In this document: piece by piece, positions 22,508 to 31,800 of the stretch
How positions within the stretch are numbered: the first letter of the stretch is position 1
Layout of the letters: every line of letters begins with the position of its first letter
Source: a virus
IMG/VR virus record: IMGVR_UViG_3300032296_003095
Coordinates: 1-39,247 of that record
Length of the DNA stretch: 39,247 bases
Reading direction: 5' to 3' (one strand)
Notes under the pieces: model-generated
What the model saw: only the letters and a program-made list of their open reading frames with translations
What the model was told of the DNA's origin: nothing
Databases searched by the model: none
Position numbers and translations under genes: made by a program

Positions 22508-22828
22508 ATGACGCGCGGACTTATCATCATTCAATCGGCTCATGTTCCTAGCGCCATTGCTTTGGCGACGGCTTCGCCGTTTTTGATGTCCGAAGAAGCG
22601 GCGGCGAATCTGTGGGTGCCATGCGCCAGTGCCACCGGCGCGGAACCGGCCACGCATCATTGGTGCGGTGGCAGTTTTACGCCTGAGCACTGGAGCGCCA
22701 TCCTGGGCCTTGCGATGCTGCTGCCGTGGGCGGATGCGCACGAATACGATTTGATCGAGCAGCCGGACTATCCGCGCTCGCGACTGGCTGCGCTGAACCT
22801 TTTACCGCTGGAGGTGCCGCAAACGTGA
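22508..22828 (+). CDS. Hypothetical protein
   Basis: 106 residues, beginning MTRGLIIIQSAHVPSAIALA. It contains His/Trp/Cys-rich HHWCGGSFTPEHWSAILGLA. No family recognised. It overlaps the following membrane protein by GTGA and lies between the lectin-like protein and the lysis group. Confidence 0.6.
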   Translation: MTRGLIIIQSAHVPSAIALATASPFLMSEEAAANLWVPCASATGAEPATHHWCGGSFTPEHWSAILGLAMLLPWADAHEYDLIEQPDYPRSRLAALNLLPLEVPQT

Positions 22829-23295
22829 GCATTATGGATGATAACCAAGAAATCATCAAACTGGGGACTGTTCATGGGTGGGTATTCAAAATTTCTCTGT
22901 GGGCGGCTCCGTTGTTCTTTGTTTGGACGGTTAACACCATCCTCGCTCACGATCGCGACATTGCCGTGATGAAGATGCAAATCGCGATGCAAAGCGGTGG
23001 CAAGGGGAACATCTCCAACAGCATCAACATGGGCAGTGCGGAGGCGGACACCGAGATGGTGGACAGCGCCAAAACGTGGCTGACCACGAAGGATGTGGCT
23101 ACTCGCGAGGGCTGCGACGAGCGCACGGTGCTGAATTACATCGCTGCCGGGCAGATCGAGCCCGTGCCGGTGAAGGTGGGCAAATCGTGGCAGATCGCCG
23201 AAAATTTCCGCATCGTGCCGAAAGATTCCGAAACAGGCGGAACGGTGGCGAATGCGAAGCTGAAACCGGATGACGAGGAGGAGGCCAAACCATGA
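22825..23295 (+). CDS. Membrane protein fused to an excisionase-like HTH
   Basis: 156 residues from a GTG overlapping the preceding stop; ATG 22834 is an alternative. One membrane segment (VFKISLWAAPLFFVWTVNTI, residues 18-38) is followed by a polar linker and, near residues 90-135, an HTH unit: WLTTKDVATREGCDERTVLN and IEPVPVKVGKSWQIAENFRI. Membrane plus HTH in one chain is unusual for a phage lysis region. It might be a holin regulator or membrane-tethered DNA-binding protein. It is coupled by ATGA to the hydrolase gene. Confidence 0.6.
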   Translation: MSIMDDNQEIIKLGTVHGWVFKISLWAAPLFFVWTVNTILAHDRDIAVMKMQIAMQSGGKGNISNSINMGSAEADTEMVDSAKTWLTTKDVATREGCDERTVLNYIAAGQIEPVPVKVGKSWQIAENFRIVPKDSETGGTVANAKLKPDDEEEAKP

Positions 23296-23927
23296 GCGCG
23301 CCGCAACCCATCGTTTATTTTGTGATCAACGGCATTCACACGAATCCGGGGGATGCGAATGCGTGGACGGATGAGGCGGCGACGTGGCTGAATCTGAACA
23401 CGCCGAAGCACGTGCAGGCGGAGAAGTTTGAATACTTCACCACGGCGCTGACTCGCTGGCTGCATCAAGGCAAGCGCGCGAAGGAACTGGCGCTGAAGGC
23501 GCAGAAGTATGCGGTGCAGGGCTACCGCGTGCGGATGATCGGGCACAGCAATGGCTGCGATCTGATCGCGCGCGTGATCAACCTCGGCGTGCGCGTGGAC
23601 TCGGCGCATCTCATCGCTCCGGCGGCCCAGGATGACGACTTTGCCATCATCGCGGAGCAATCGCTGGCGCGGCAGATTCACATCTACGGCAGCCGCAATG
23701 ACAAGGCCCTGCAAGCGGCGACGCTGAGCCAGAAGGCACTGGGCTGGCTGGGGCTGGGCTTTGGCAGCCTCGGGCTGCGCGGGGCCGAGCTGGCGCAACG
23801 CTACCCGGCGCGCGTGCAAGATCACAGCCGGGACCATTACGGGCACGGCACGTGGATCGGCGGGCTGGCGCTGCCGGGCACGCTGACGGAGATCCTGCAC
23901 AACGACGGGCTGAAGCCGAAACCCTGA
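23292..23927 (+). CDS. Alpha/beta-hydrolase, LysB-like candidate
   Basis: 211 residues. IGHSNGCDLIAR (about residue 78) is the GxSxG nucleophile elbow of alpha/beta hydrolases; YFVINGIHTNPGD supplies the oxyanion loop and DHYGHGTWIG near 195 carries a candidate catalytic His, with DSAHLIAP and RNDKAL as possible Asp sites. Such an esterase or lipase between membrane proteins and the endolysin recalls mycobacteriophage Lysin B, which frees outer-layer lipids. A role in outer-membrane lysis is inference. Confidence 0.65.
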   Translation: MSAPQPIVYFVINGIHTNPGDANAWTDEAATWLNLNTPKHVQAEKFEYFTTALTRWLHQGKRAKELALKAQKYAVQGYRVRMIGHSNGCDLIARVINLGVRVDSAHLIAPAAQDDDFAIIAEQSLARQIHIYGSRNDKALQAATLSQKALGWLGLGFGSLGLRGAELAQRYPARVQDHSRDHYGHGTWIGGLALPGTLTEILHNDGLKPKP

Positions 23928-23938
23928 ATTTCAAACCG

Positions 23939-23958
23939 CACGCTGAAGCGTGAACAAC
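23939..23958 (+). repeat. CACGCTGAAGCGTG hairpin element, copy 1
   Basis: CACGCTGAAGCGTGAACAAC, with CACGC/GCGTG pairing, just before the small membrane protein gene. The identical 20 bases occur at 24960-24979. Resembles dispersed host repeats. Confidence 0.75.
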
Positions 23959-23968
23959 GAACTCAATC

Positions 23969-24160
23969 ATGAACCTCCCCAAATGCCTGCTGCTGATGAC
24001 CGTGCTTCTGGCACTGGGCTTTCTGCTGGGTGTGGCGCTGGAGACGGTGGGCACGGCGAAGACGGCGGGAGCGCTGGCGGCGGCGATGAGTTTGATGAGC
24101 TTTGGCGCGATCACATGGTTCCGCTTTCGCGGAATGCTGGAAGGGAGGCCGCATGAGTGA
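23969..24160 (+). CDS. Holin-like small membrane protein
   Basis: 63 residues with two membrane segments: CLLLMTVLLALGFLLGVALE (6-26) and AGALAAAMSLMSFGAITWF (33-52), and a short charged C-terminus. Size, two membrane helices and position two genes before the endolysin fit a class II holin. Overlaps the next gene by 8 bases. A different holin candidate is the membrane protein at 22825. Confidence 0.65.
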   Translation: MNLPKCLLLMTVLLALGFLLGVALETVGTAKTAGALAAAMSLMSFGAITWFRFRGMLEGRPHE

Positions 24161-24365
24161 GGTGCTGGATCGCCTGTGCGCGAACTGCGCGCAGTTTGGC
24201 CTTCGCGTGCGTGCGGAGTGGCTGGCCACGTGGCCACCCCGCACGAAGGCGCTGCCGGTGTGTGACGATCATCGCGGCTTTCATGAGCGGATGTTTGAGA
24301 TGAAACCGCTGTGCGCGGTGCTGCGCCCGGCGCGGAAACTGAAACCTGAATTTGAACTTGCATGA
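24153..24365 (+). CDS. Small Cys-rich protein
   Basis: 70 residues from ATG 24153. CANCAQFG, a later CDDHRGFH and a PLC site may form a small zinc-binding unit. The tail is basic (LRPARKLKPEFELA). It overlaps both neighbours (8 bp before, ATGA after), so it is translated with the lysis genes. Function unknown. Confidence 0.6.
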   Translation: MSEVLDRLCANCAQFGLRVRAEWLATWPPRTKALPVCDDHRGFHERMFEMKPLCAVLRPARKLKPEFELA

Positions 24366-24967
24366 AAACCCTGCGCATCTTCCTCGATCCCGGCCACGGC
24401 ATGAGCAATCGCCGCAGTGGCGTCTATGACCCGGGCGCGACCGTCAAAGTGGGCCGTGAGGAGATCACGGAGGCGGAGATCGTGATGGACTGGGCGAACG
24501 AGCTGCGGGCGCTGCTGCAGGCGCGCGGGCATCACGTGGTGCGCAGCCGGATCAATGCGACCGATCCGGCTCCGGTGGGCGAGCGCGCGGCGGTGGCGCT
24601 GAAGCACAACTGCGAGCTGTTCATTTCCTTCCACTGCAACGCGGCGAATGGCAAGGCACAGGGCACGGAGACGTTTTACCGCAGCGCGGCGGGCCAGAAG
24701 CTGGCAGCGGCCTGCCAGGCGGCCGTTTTGAAAGGGCTGGGCACGAAGGACCGCGGCCTGAAGACGGAGCAGCAGAGCCAGCACCCGCGCCTCGCCGTGC
24801 TGGCGCATCCGGTGAGCTGCCTGATCGAGCTGGGCTTCATCGATCACGACGGCGATCGCGCCAAGATGCTGGATGAAAAGCTGATGCTGCTGACCTGCGG
24901 GCTGCTGGCGGATGCGATCGAGGCCGCGGCGCTGCAAATCAATGTCCCCTCCAAACCGACACGCTGA
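24362..24967 (+). CDS. N-acetylmuramoyl-L-alanine amidase (Amidase_3 endolysin)
   Basis: 201 residues. FLDPGHG gives zinc ligand H12; ITEAEI gives E39; SFHCNAA gives H91; the catalytic Glu lies in CLIELGFI (E156). This is the full Amidase_3 set. The enzyme cuts the amide bond between muramic acid and the stem peptide. There is no signal peptide, so it needs a holin, in line with the small membrane proteins just upstream. It lacks a separate wall-binding domain, as usual for phages of Gram-negative hosts. Confidence 0.9.
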   Translation: MKTLRIFLDPGHGMSNRRSGVYDPGATVKVGREEITEAEIVMDWANELRALLQARGHHVVRSRINATDPAPVGERAAVALKHNCELFISFHCNAANGKAQGTETFYRSAAGQKLAAACQAAVLKGLGTKDRGLKTEQQSQHPRLAVLAHPVSCLIELGFIDHDGDRAKMLDEKLMLLTCGLLADAIEAAALQINVPSKPTR

Positions 24968-24979
24968 AGCGTGAACAAC
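24960..24979 (+). repeat. CACGCTGAAGCGTG hairpin element, copy 2
   Basis: Same 20 bases as at 23939-23958, here over the endolysin stop codon. The two copies frame the holin-like gene, the Cys-rich gene and the endolysin. Confidence 0.75.
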
Positions 24980-24995
24980 TTACTTTCTTTCCCTT

Positions 24996-25835
24996 ATGGC
25001 AACGCACAAATATCGAGTCTATGACCGCACGACGGGCCAATACCTGACGCCGGAGCTGGCGGATGTGCTGGACACCGTGACACTGGCCAGCGTGGCGACG
25101 ACCAGCGGCAGCGCGGAGGTGACCTGCACGAGCACCACTGGCATTTACCCGTTCATGAGCTTCGCCGGGCCAAACATCCCGCTGGGGGCGTTTGTGCGCA
25201 GCGTGAAGAACGCGACGACGCTGGTGCTGGGCATGGTGATGGCGCGGCCTGCCACGTGGGTGACCTCGAAGGCGTATGTGGTGGGCGATTTGGTCTATGA
25301 CTTCGCCCGGGATCTGGCGTTTCGCTGCACGGTGGCGCACACTTCGAGCGCCAACAGCATCAAGGCGGGCGGTTTCCAGACGGATTTCGAGGGCGGCAAA
25401 TGGACGCCGATTGAGCTGCCGTTCATCGGTCCGGCCGCGGCCGATGCGTCGGGATCGTCGCTGACGGCGATGTGTCACGGTTTCAATCCGGTGGCGATTC
25501 CTGAATACGTGTTTGATGGGAGCACGTTCAACTTTGAATTTTCCCCGGCCTACAAGGCCACGACGCTGAGCTACAACGGCAACGCGGTGATCAGTGCGCC
25601 GCCGATGATCGGGGGCTTTGTGCCGGTGCCGGGCAGCGGCATGCAGACGACGGCGACGCCGACGCTGGTGGTGAATGATCTGCGGATCGCGGTGCCGGAC
25701 AGCGTGGCCGGTGTGCCGCCGCGCGCCCGCCGCATTGTGGTGAGCCATTACCACCTGGTGCACAGCACGGGTGCGGTTTCCAAGATCCCCGCCGGGCAGG
25801 ACATCCAGATCGTGCGCACGGGCGCGGGAACGTGA
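24996..25835 (+). CDS. Virion protein with CBM5/12-like motif
   Basis: 279 residues. The N-terminal part has RVYDRTTGQYLTPELADVLD and beta strands (GSAEVTCTSTTGIYPFMSFA). Near residue 90, SKAYVVGDLV and FRCTVAHTSS repeat the CBM5/12-like pattern of the protein at 20745. The C-terminal part (PEYVFDGSTFNFEFSPAYKA, RARRIVVSHYHLVHSTGAV) is beta-rich. Probably a tail or fibre component placed after lysis genes; function not assigned. Confidence 0.55.
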   Translation: MATHKYRVYDRTTGQYLTPELADVLDTVTLASVATTSGSAEVTCTSTTGIYPFMSFAGPNIPLGAFVRSVKNATTLVLGMVMARPATWVTSKAYVVGDLVYDFARDLAFRCTVAHTSSANSIKAGGFQTDFEGGKWTPIELPFIGPAAADASGSSLTAMCHGFNPVAIPEYVFDGSTFNFEFSPAYKATTLSYNGNAVISAPPMIGGFVPVPGSGMQTTATPTLVVNDLRIAVPDSVAGVPPRARRIVVSHYHLVHSTGAVSKIPAGQDIQIVRTGAGT

Positions 25836-25894
25836 CCGGCCTGCGGCTGAAAGGATGAAGGACGAATGAAGAATGACGAACTCTGAACTGACTC

Positions 25895-26707
25895 ATGCGC
25901 GACAACATCGAAACCACGCCGGGCATTCCCGTCAGCACGCCGATCCCGGGTGTGCTGGGCTGGCGCTTTTCTGTGCCAAAGACCTCCGTGCGGCAAAGCA
26001 TGATGCCGACGATTTACGAGACGACGTATGCGGCGTTTGATGCACCGAACAAAGTGCGGCAGGATGAGTTCGGTGATCACATTTTCTGCGGGGATGAGGA
26101 CGAGGGGATGTATCACACGTTCCTCTTTATGCCGGATCGCAGCACGTCGCGCACGACGGTGATCCCATCGCTGAGCCCGCCAATCTCGCAGGATCATGTT
26201 TGGAAATCGTGCCTGCTGGAGCTGGGGGCGCTGGAGGATGCAACGCAGCCGCTGAACTTTGAGGTGGGCGGCGTGACGACGGAGGTGCCGCGCCTTTTTG
26301 GCCGGATGCACCTGCTGCCAGGCGGGAACTACGCGACGGAGATCGATGTGGAGACGTTTGTTTCCGATCGCCCGTTCACGCGCGAGGAGATGGGACGGCT
26401 GGAGGAGCAGGTGACGACTCGCCTGCAATGGCAGGGGCGCAATCTGAGCGTGGATCTGGACTGCCTGCACGGGCTGGTGGAGTTTCCGGAGACGAATGAG
26501 AGCGGCACGCCGCTGAGCGGCTGGGGAACGGTGAACAAACCGCTGGTGCTGAATGGAAAGACGATTTATCCTCCGACATCGATGCCGAAGTGGCGTCGGT
26601 ATTTGTTCCGCCAGAGCCACGAGCTGGTCGGCGGGATGTGGAGGCTGACGAACTATTATGCGAATCCGCCCGCTGGTGCGCGGAAAATCCTGAACGCTGC
26701 TGTATGA
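25895..26707 (+). CDS. Hypothetical tail-module protein
   Basis: 270 residues beginning [20 protein letters not shown]. It reads as a soluble mixed alpha/beta protein ([40 protein letters not shown]). The C-terminal [20 protein letters not shown] is strongly aromatic. It overlaps the collagen-like gene by ATGA. No family recognised; tail component by position. Confidence 0.6.
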   Translation: MRDNIETTPGIPVSTPIPGVLGWRFSVPKTSVRQSMMPTIYETTYAAFDAPNKVRQDEFGDHIFCGDEDEGMYHTFLFMPDRSTSRTTVIPSLSPPISQDHVWKSCLLELGALEDATQPLNFEVGGVTTEVPRLFGRMHLLPGGNYATEIDVETFVSDRPFTREEMGRLEEQVTTRLQWQGRNLSVDLDCLHGLVEFPETNESGTPLSGWGTVNKPLVLNGKTIYPPTSMPKWRRYLFRQSHELVGGMWRLTNYYANPPAGARKILNAAV

Positions 26708-27519
26708 CGAACGCGGAACGCTTTGCTGCCCTGAATCTGCCACCGCCACCCGCGGCGGCTCCCCTGCCGATGACCAGCGGCCTGCTGCCGATGGGCGGCG
26801 CGCCTGGCGTGGCCAATTCGATGCGCGGCATGGATGCGGAGCGCGGGCTGCGCGGGAGCGAGGGGCCGACGGGTGCGACGGGTGCGGCAGGACCGCAGGG
26901 CGATGCGGGACCGGCGGGCGCGGATGGTGCGACGGGGCCGCAAGGACCGCAGGGTGACCCGGGACCGACGGGCCCCACAGGTCCAACAGGTCCGCAGGGC
27001 GATCCGGGACCTCAGGGCGATCCGGGACCGCAGGGCGATCCGGGACCGCAGGGTGATCCCGGCCCGCAAGGTGCCGAAGGACCCGCAGGCCCCGAGGGCC
27101 CGAAGGGCAGCTTTGTTTCGACTCGCGCGGGGATTTACGAACTGGCGTGCATGGAGATGACGCGGCCGTTCTTTGCACACATCGGGCCGAAGGGGGAGCC
27201 TCTGCCGGAGAAGTTCCTGGCGGCGATCACGGGGCCGGTGTTCCGCTTTGGCAGCAGCGATGGCCGACACGAGCTGTGCTTTGGCGTGCGCGCGGAATTC
27301 CCGACGTGGTTCATGCCGGATGCGGATGAGGCGCAGCGGGTGCATTCGGTGAAGTTCTGGAATCAGGAATACCTGAACGCGGCGCCAGCGACTGCGCCCG
27401 AGGTGAAGCCGCTTCCCGCGCCGATCCAAGCGCAAGCCATGCAGCACAATGAAACCCTGCCGTGCGGCTGCCATCCGGCGGATCATTTTGATGTGAATTG
27501 TCCGTGCGACGCCGCGTGA
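26704..27519 (+). CDS. Collagen-like tail fibre / surface protein
   Basis: 271 residues from ATG 26704. A Pro-rich head (1-45) is followed by about 25 Gly-X-Y triplets (about 50-140), including repeated GPQGDP units, which would form a trimeric collagen-like shaft. A compact C-terminal domain follows ([40 protein letters not shown]). The last 25 residues hold a Cys cluster ([17 protein letters not shown]). Probably a fibre or surface appendage. Repeat number is likely to vary between relatives. Confidence 0.75.
   Translation: MTNAERFAALNLPPPPAAAPLPMTSGLLPMGGAPGVANSMRGMDAERGLRGSEGPTGATGAAGPQGDAGPAGADGATGPQGPQGDPGPTGPTGPTGPQGDPGPQGDPGPQGDPGPQGDPGPQGAEGPAGPEGPKGSFVSTRAGIYELACMEMTRPFFAHIGPKGEPLPEKFLAAITGPVFRFGSSDGRHELCFGVRAEFPTWFMPDADEAQRVHSVKFWNQEYLNAAPATAPEVKPLPAPIQAQAMQHNETLPCGCHPADHFDVNCPCDAA
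26995..27069 (+). repeat. 18-bp tandem repeat coding the collagen shaft
   Basis: About four units of CCGCAGGGCGATCCGGGA with small changes, each coding GPQGDP. In-frame slippage would lengthen or shorten the shaft by six residues. Confidence 0.75.
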
Positions 27520-27568
27520 CAAGCAATGCTTTTTCCTCTATTCATCCACTCAACCATCACTTTCTCTT

Positions 27569-28861
27569 ATGCCAGTCTCCAATCAAAACATGGGATACGA
27601 TCCGCGCGAAATGCTGGCGACGTTTTACCAGCAGCAGAACGAGGCGCTGGGCAATTACTACAACCCGAGCTATGCGATGCAGCGCGGCGGGGCGATGGGC
27701 TTTGACGTGCTGCCGCCGCAGCCGGGCCAGACGCGGCCGCCAATGCCGATGCCTTCGCCGGGTGTTTCACCGCTGCCTCCGCCTGCGGTGGGCGGTCCGC
27801 CGATGATGCCGCCGCCGATGGCGGGGATGCAGATGCTGCCCTTTGGCGGCTACCGCGCAAATGGCGGGCCGGTGATGCCGGGCCGTGCCTACGTGGTGGG
27901 CGAACGCGGGCCGGAGCTGATGGTGCCGCAGGTGCCGGGGACGATCGTGCCGAACACGGGCGCGGCATCGAGCCCGATGAACCGCCCCTATGCGGAGCTG
28001 GCGGGCAGCACCACGGGAAGTCTGGCGAATCGCGGCACGCGCCCGGTGGGCCGCAGCGCGAATGATCCGCAGCGCATGAATGAGATGGCGATGCGCCGCC
28101 TGCGCAGCCAGGGGGACATCGTGGGCGCGGCGCGCTTGGCGAACTCGAATGCGTGGCTGGAGGCCCGCATGGGCGGTCCGGCGATGCGGGCGCCGATGAT
28201 GCCGATGATGATGCCGCCGCAGCCTTCTGCCAATCGCGCCCCGCTGCCGATGCCGCTGCCCTCCACACCGATGAGCGGGCCGGATGCCACCGTTCCGGCA
28301 GCGCCGAGTGCGCCGGAGATGCCTGCACCGGCCGCGCCGGAGCCGCCGCCGAGTTTTGAGCAGGCGTTCAATCAAAGCCCGCTGGCGGGTGCCGGACCTG
28401 CGCCGCTGGGCCAGCCGCTGCCGCCGATGCAGGTGCCTGCGGGCACGCTGTCGCGGATGCCGGGGCTGGATCAGGGCGCGTTCAAGGGCGCGTATCAAGA
28501 AGCGCCGCCGCTGATGAGCACGGTGCCGATCCCGGGCACCGATCAGGTGCAGCCGTTTGTGATGGGCCAGCCGAAGGGTTCGCCCGTGAGCCGCGCGCAA
28601 CCGCCGAAGCCTGCGGAACCGCCCAAGGTGCCGGACGGCATCCAGTATGAAAAGGACGCGCTGGGCAACATCACCGGCGGCAAGTATCCAGCCTGGGATG
28701 AGGCGCGGCAAACGTGGGTGATTCGCAGTATGGATCTGGATGGCAATGGCGTGGTGTCTCCGCAGGAGCGTGCCGCTGCCAATGCCGGGGCTGCCGCGGG
28801 TGCGCCTGCGGCGGGTGCCACGCGGGCACCGAGCTCGTTCCTGAATGCGCTGAAATTCTGA
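27569..28861 (+). CDS. Pro/Met-rich virion protein with tape-measure-type motif and EF-hand
   Basis: 430 residues, rich in Pro, Met, Ala and Gly. Around residues 97-128, GGPVMPGRAYVVGERGPEL with VPQVPGTIVPN matches the motif near the C-terminus of many tape measure proteins. Residues 389-400 (DLDGNGVVSPQE) form a perfect EF-hand calcium loop. The rest is low-complexity Pro-rich sequence. Directly precedes the giant internal protein and is probably injected or part of the ejection channel. The function is not established. Confidence 0.6.
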   Translation: MPVSNQNMGYDPREMLATFYQQQNEALGNYYNPSYAMQRGGAMGFDVLPPQPGQTRPPMPMPSPGVSPLPPPAVGGPPMMPPPMAGMQMLPFGGYRANGGPVMPGRAYVVGERGPELMVPQVPGTIVPNTGAASSPMNRPYAELAGSTTGSLANRGTRPVGRSANDPQRMNEMAMRRLRSQGDIVGAARLANSNAWLEARMGGPAMRAPMMPMMMPPQPSANRAPLPMPLPSTPMSGPDATVPAAPSAPEMPAPAAPEPPPSFEQAFNQSPLAGAGPAPLGQPLPPMQVPAGTLSRMPGLDQGAFKGAYQEAPPLMSTVPIPGTDQVQPFVMGQPKGSPVSRAQPPKPAEPPKVPDGIQYEKDALGNITGGKYPAWDEARQTWVIRSMDLDGNGVVSPQERAAANAGAAAGAPAAGATRAPSSFLNALKF

Positions 28862-28874
28862 TTCCTCTTTCTCT

Positions 28875-31800
28875 ATGCCTTACGATCCGCAGCAGCTCGA
28901 AACGGATGTGTCATTCCTCACGCAGCAGCCGGGCTGGCAAGATCCGGCCCAGCGCACGGAGTTCATCCGCAGCACGGGGGTGCAATCGCGGGCGTATTTG
29001 CCGCCGGAGGATCATGCGCAGTTCATGAGCGAGCTGTGGAATCGCGCGGATGATCGCGGGATGATTTCCAAGGCACTGGACTGGACGGGCACGGCGATCA
29101 GTGAGGTGGTGAAAAGCGGTCCTGCGATGGCGGCGGGCGCGGCGTTTGCCGTGGGCGATGCGCTGGGCGTGACGGATACGGGCAGCGGCACGCGACTGGA
29201 GCGCGGCGTGACCAATCTGGTGGATCAAACCGGCCAGACGCTGAAGCAACTGGCCCCGGGCGAAAGCATGCAGGCCAAGCGCGATGCGGCGCTGGAGGCG
29301 CTGCGCACGGATCTGGATGCGGGCCGTGTGCCGGCGGATTTTGAGCGCTGGGCAGCGGGTGAGTTTGACAGCGAAGGCAAACCGGATGCGGAGACGCAGC
29401 AATTCATCGATGCGCTGCGCGGCGATTATGCCCGGCTGGCGGTGGAGGCGGATCAAATCAATGCGTCGCAGGATCAGGAGAAGGTGCGTGCTTTCATGGA
29501 GAGCGACCGCTCACCGACTCGGCCGGACAGCGACATCCCGGGCGTGCCGGGACCGCGTGAACTGCTGGCGGATTACCTGGCAACGCGTGATCCTTCATCC
29601 TGGGAGGCTTTCAAAAATCGCGTCACGGAAACCGATCAGCAATACCGGACACGGCTGCAACGCTGGACGGCGGAGCAGCGCAGCGGCACGGCGGAGACGC
29701 TGGCGCAGATGCCGGAGGGGCTGAACAAGGAGATGACACAGCGGGCGTTCGACATTCAGACCAGCCCGATCGATCTGGCGACGGCGGCGCTGCCTTTTCT
29801 GCGCGGTGCGAAGGCGCTGCAAGCGGCGCGCACGGGCGGTGTGCTGGCGCAGACGGGCCGTTTGGCCGCTGGTGCTGGGAAGGAGGCCCTGCAAGAAGGC
29901 GTGACGGAGAAACTGCAGGATGCACGTGCGACGGCGGGCCAAGTGTTTGAAGCCGCTGCGATGGGCGCGGTGGGCGGCGCGGCGCTGGAGACATCGATGG
30001 CCGGTGTGGGCGCGCTGCTGCGCCCGGCTGGGGTCGGACAACCGATGTCCGAGGCCCCGGCGGCGGATGGGGCGGACATGGCGGAGGATACGGGCGATTT
30101 GACGGCGGCGGATGTGGCCGATCTGGAGCCGCAGCCGACGCCGCCACCTGCGGCAGCACCGCCGCGGCAGCCGATCCTGACCGGCGTGCCGGATCGCATG
30201 GGGCGCATGCGGGAGACTTCGCTGAACGAGGAGCCGGTGATGGAGGGCGATGTGATCACGGATCTGCGCATTCCTCGCAGTCCGGAGGCGCTGGCGGAGA
30301 GCCAGCGGATCGAGAATGCCCGGCTGGTGCAGGAGGCGAAGCTGCGGGCGCAGGATGCGAAGGCGCGCGGCATGCCGATGATCGCGGACAATCCGAACGG
30401 CAGCCGGGACATTCTGGACTGGGCGAACGAGAATCCGATCTACCTGCCGCCGGGCTTCAGCACGGATCGCAAGCTGCCGGAGTATGAGGCGCTGGGCCGC
30501 AATCCGCTGCCGAGCTACTGGCGGCAGTTTGTGGCGAGCGGGAAGCAGGGCGGGAATCCGGACACGATCGCGCAGCGGGCCTATGACAAAGGCTTCATCG
30601 CGGAGCCGACGGCAGATGCGTATATCAATGCGCTGCAAGAAGGCATCGCCGCCCGCCAGCAATACCGCGTGCAGTTTGCGGAGCGTGACAAGGCGCTGGC
30701 GCAGGAGGAAAAGCGCGTGGTGGATTTTGAGAAAACGCAGGGCAAGCTGGCGAAGAAGCCCGCGGCGCAGGAGGTGACGTTCGAGGACGTGGTGCCGGGG
30801 GATCGCATGACGATCGATGGCGAACCGGCCGTGGTGCGGAACGTGGAATACAACGAGGACGGCTACCTGACGAACGTGGTGATCGAGGACGGCAAGCGCT
30901 TTGGCCTGATGCAGTTTGATCCGCAGACGCGCGGCGGGCTGCTGGTGGATGAGTTCAAGCCCAAAAGCTCCACGCCAGCACCAGCGCCCAGCCGAGCAGC
31001 CACAGCGCCAACGTCACCCACGGCCAGCGGGACGGCGGCGAATCGGACCAGCGGTGGCGGAACAGCGGCATCGCCAACCCTTGCCCCGGTGGCCCCGGCT
31101 GCAAGCGGGAATCTCAATCCGCAGGCTGGCCGCCCGCGCGCGGGTGAGGCGGGCTTTGTGAATGCGGAGATTTTGGCGGAGGCGCGGCAATTCATCGCAA
31201 ATGGCTTCACGACGTTTGCGCAGTGGAGCCAGGCGATGGTCAAACGATTTGGGCGCAGCATCAAAGCGCAGCTTGAACGCATTTGGGAGCAGGTGAAGCC
31301 AATGGCCGCCGAACTGCTGATGAATTATCTGCGGCGCACCGGCGGATTGAAGGAACTGTTCGCCGGAGACAAGGCCATCATTCCGCCCTTCATGCGGGAT
31401 TCGCTGGACACCGCCAAGACGATGGCCGCCGCTGGCAAAGATGCCGAAACGATCCGCGCCGTCACGGGCTGGTTCCCGGGCAAGTATGATGGAAAGATGC
31501 GCTGGGAGATCCCGGATGAAGGGGCAAAAATTGCAGTGTCACGAGATGCGCAAGATTATGGAGATGACACCGCTGGATTCCGACTTGATCAAATCATTGA
31601 TCATCCGGCGCTGTTTGAGGCGTATCCAGATGCCAAAAATGTCACGCTGATTTTCAATCCTCAGCTGAAAACCAAGGGTGCGTTTACAGCGTCAACAAAT
31701 TCCATTGAGTTGTTGAGCAAAGCACCAGCCGCTGCGCGCAACGAACTGCGCACAAATTTAAACCGATTGGCAGCTAAAATGGAGCAGTCAGCGCGTGAAG

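Noticed and set aside
23950-24156. Gly/Asp-rich frame of 68 codons
   Set aside because: Overlaps in another frame a clear two-helix membrane protein that fits the lysis group.
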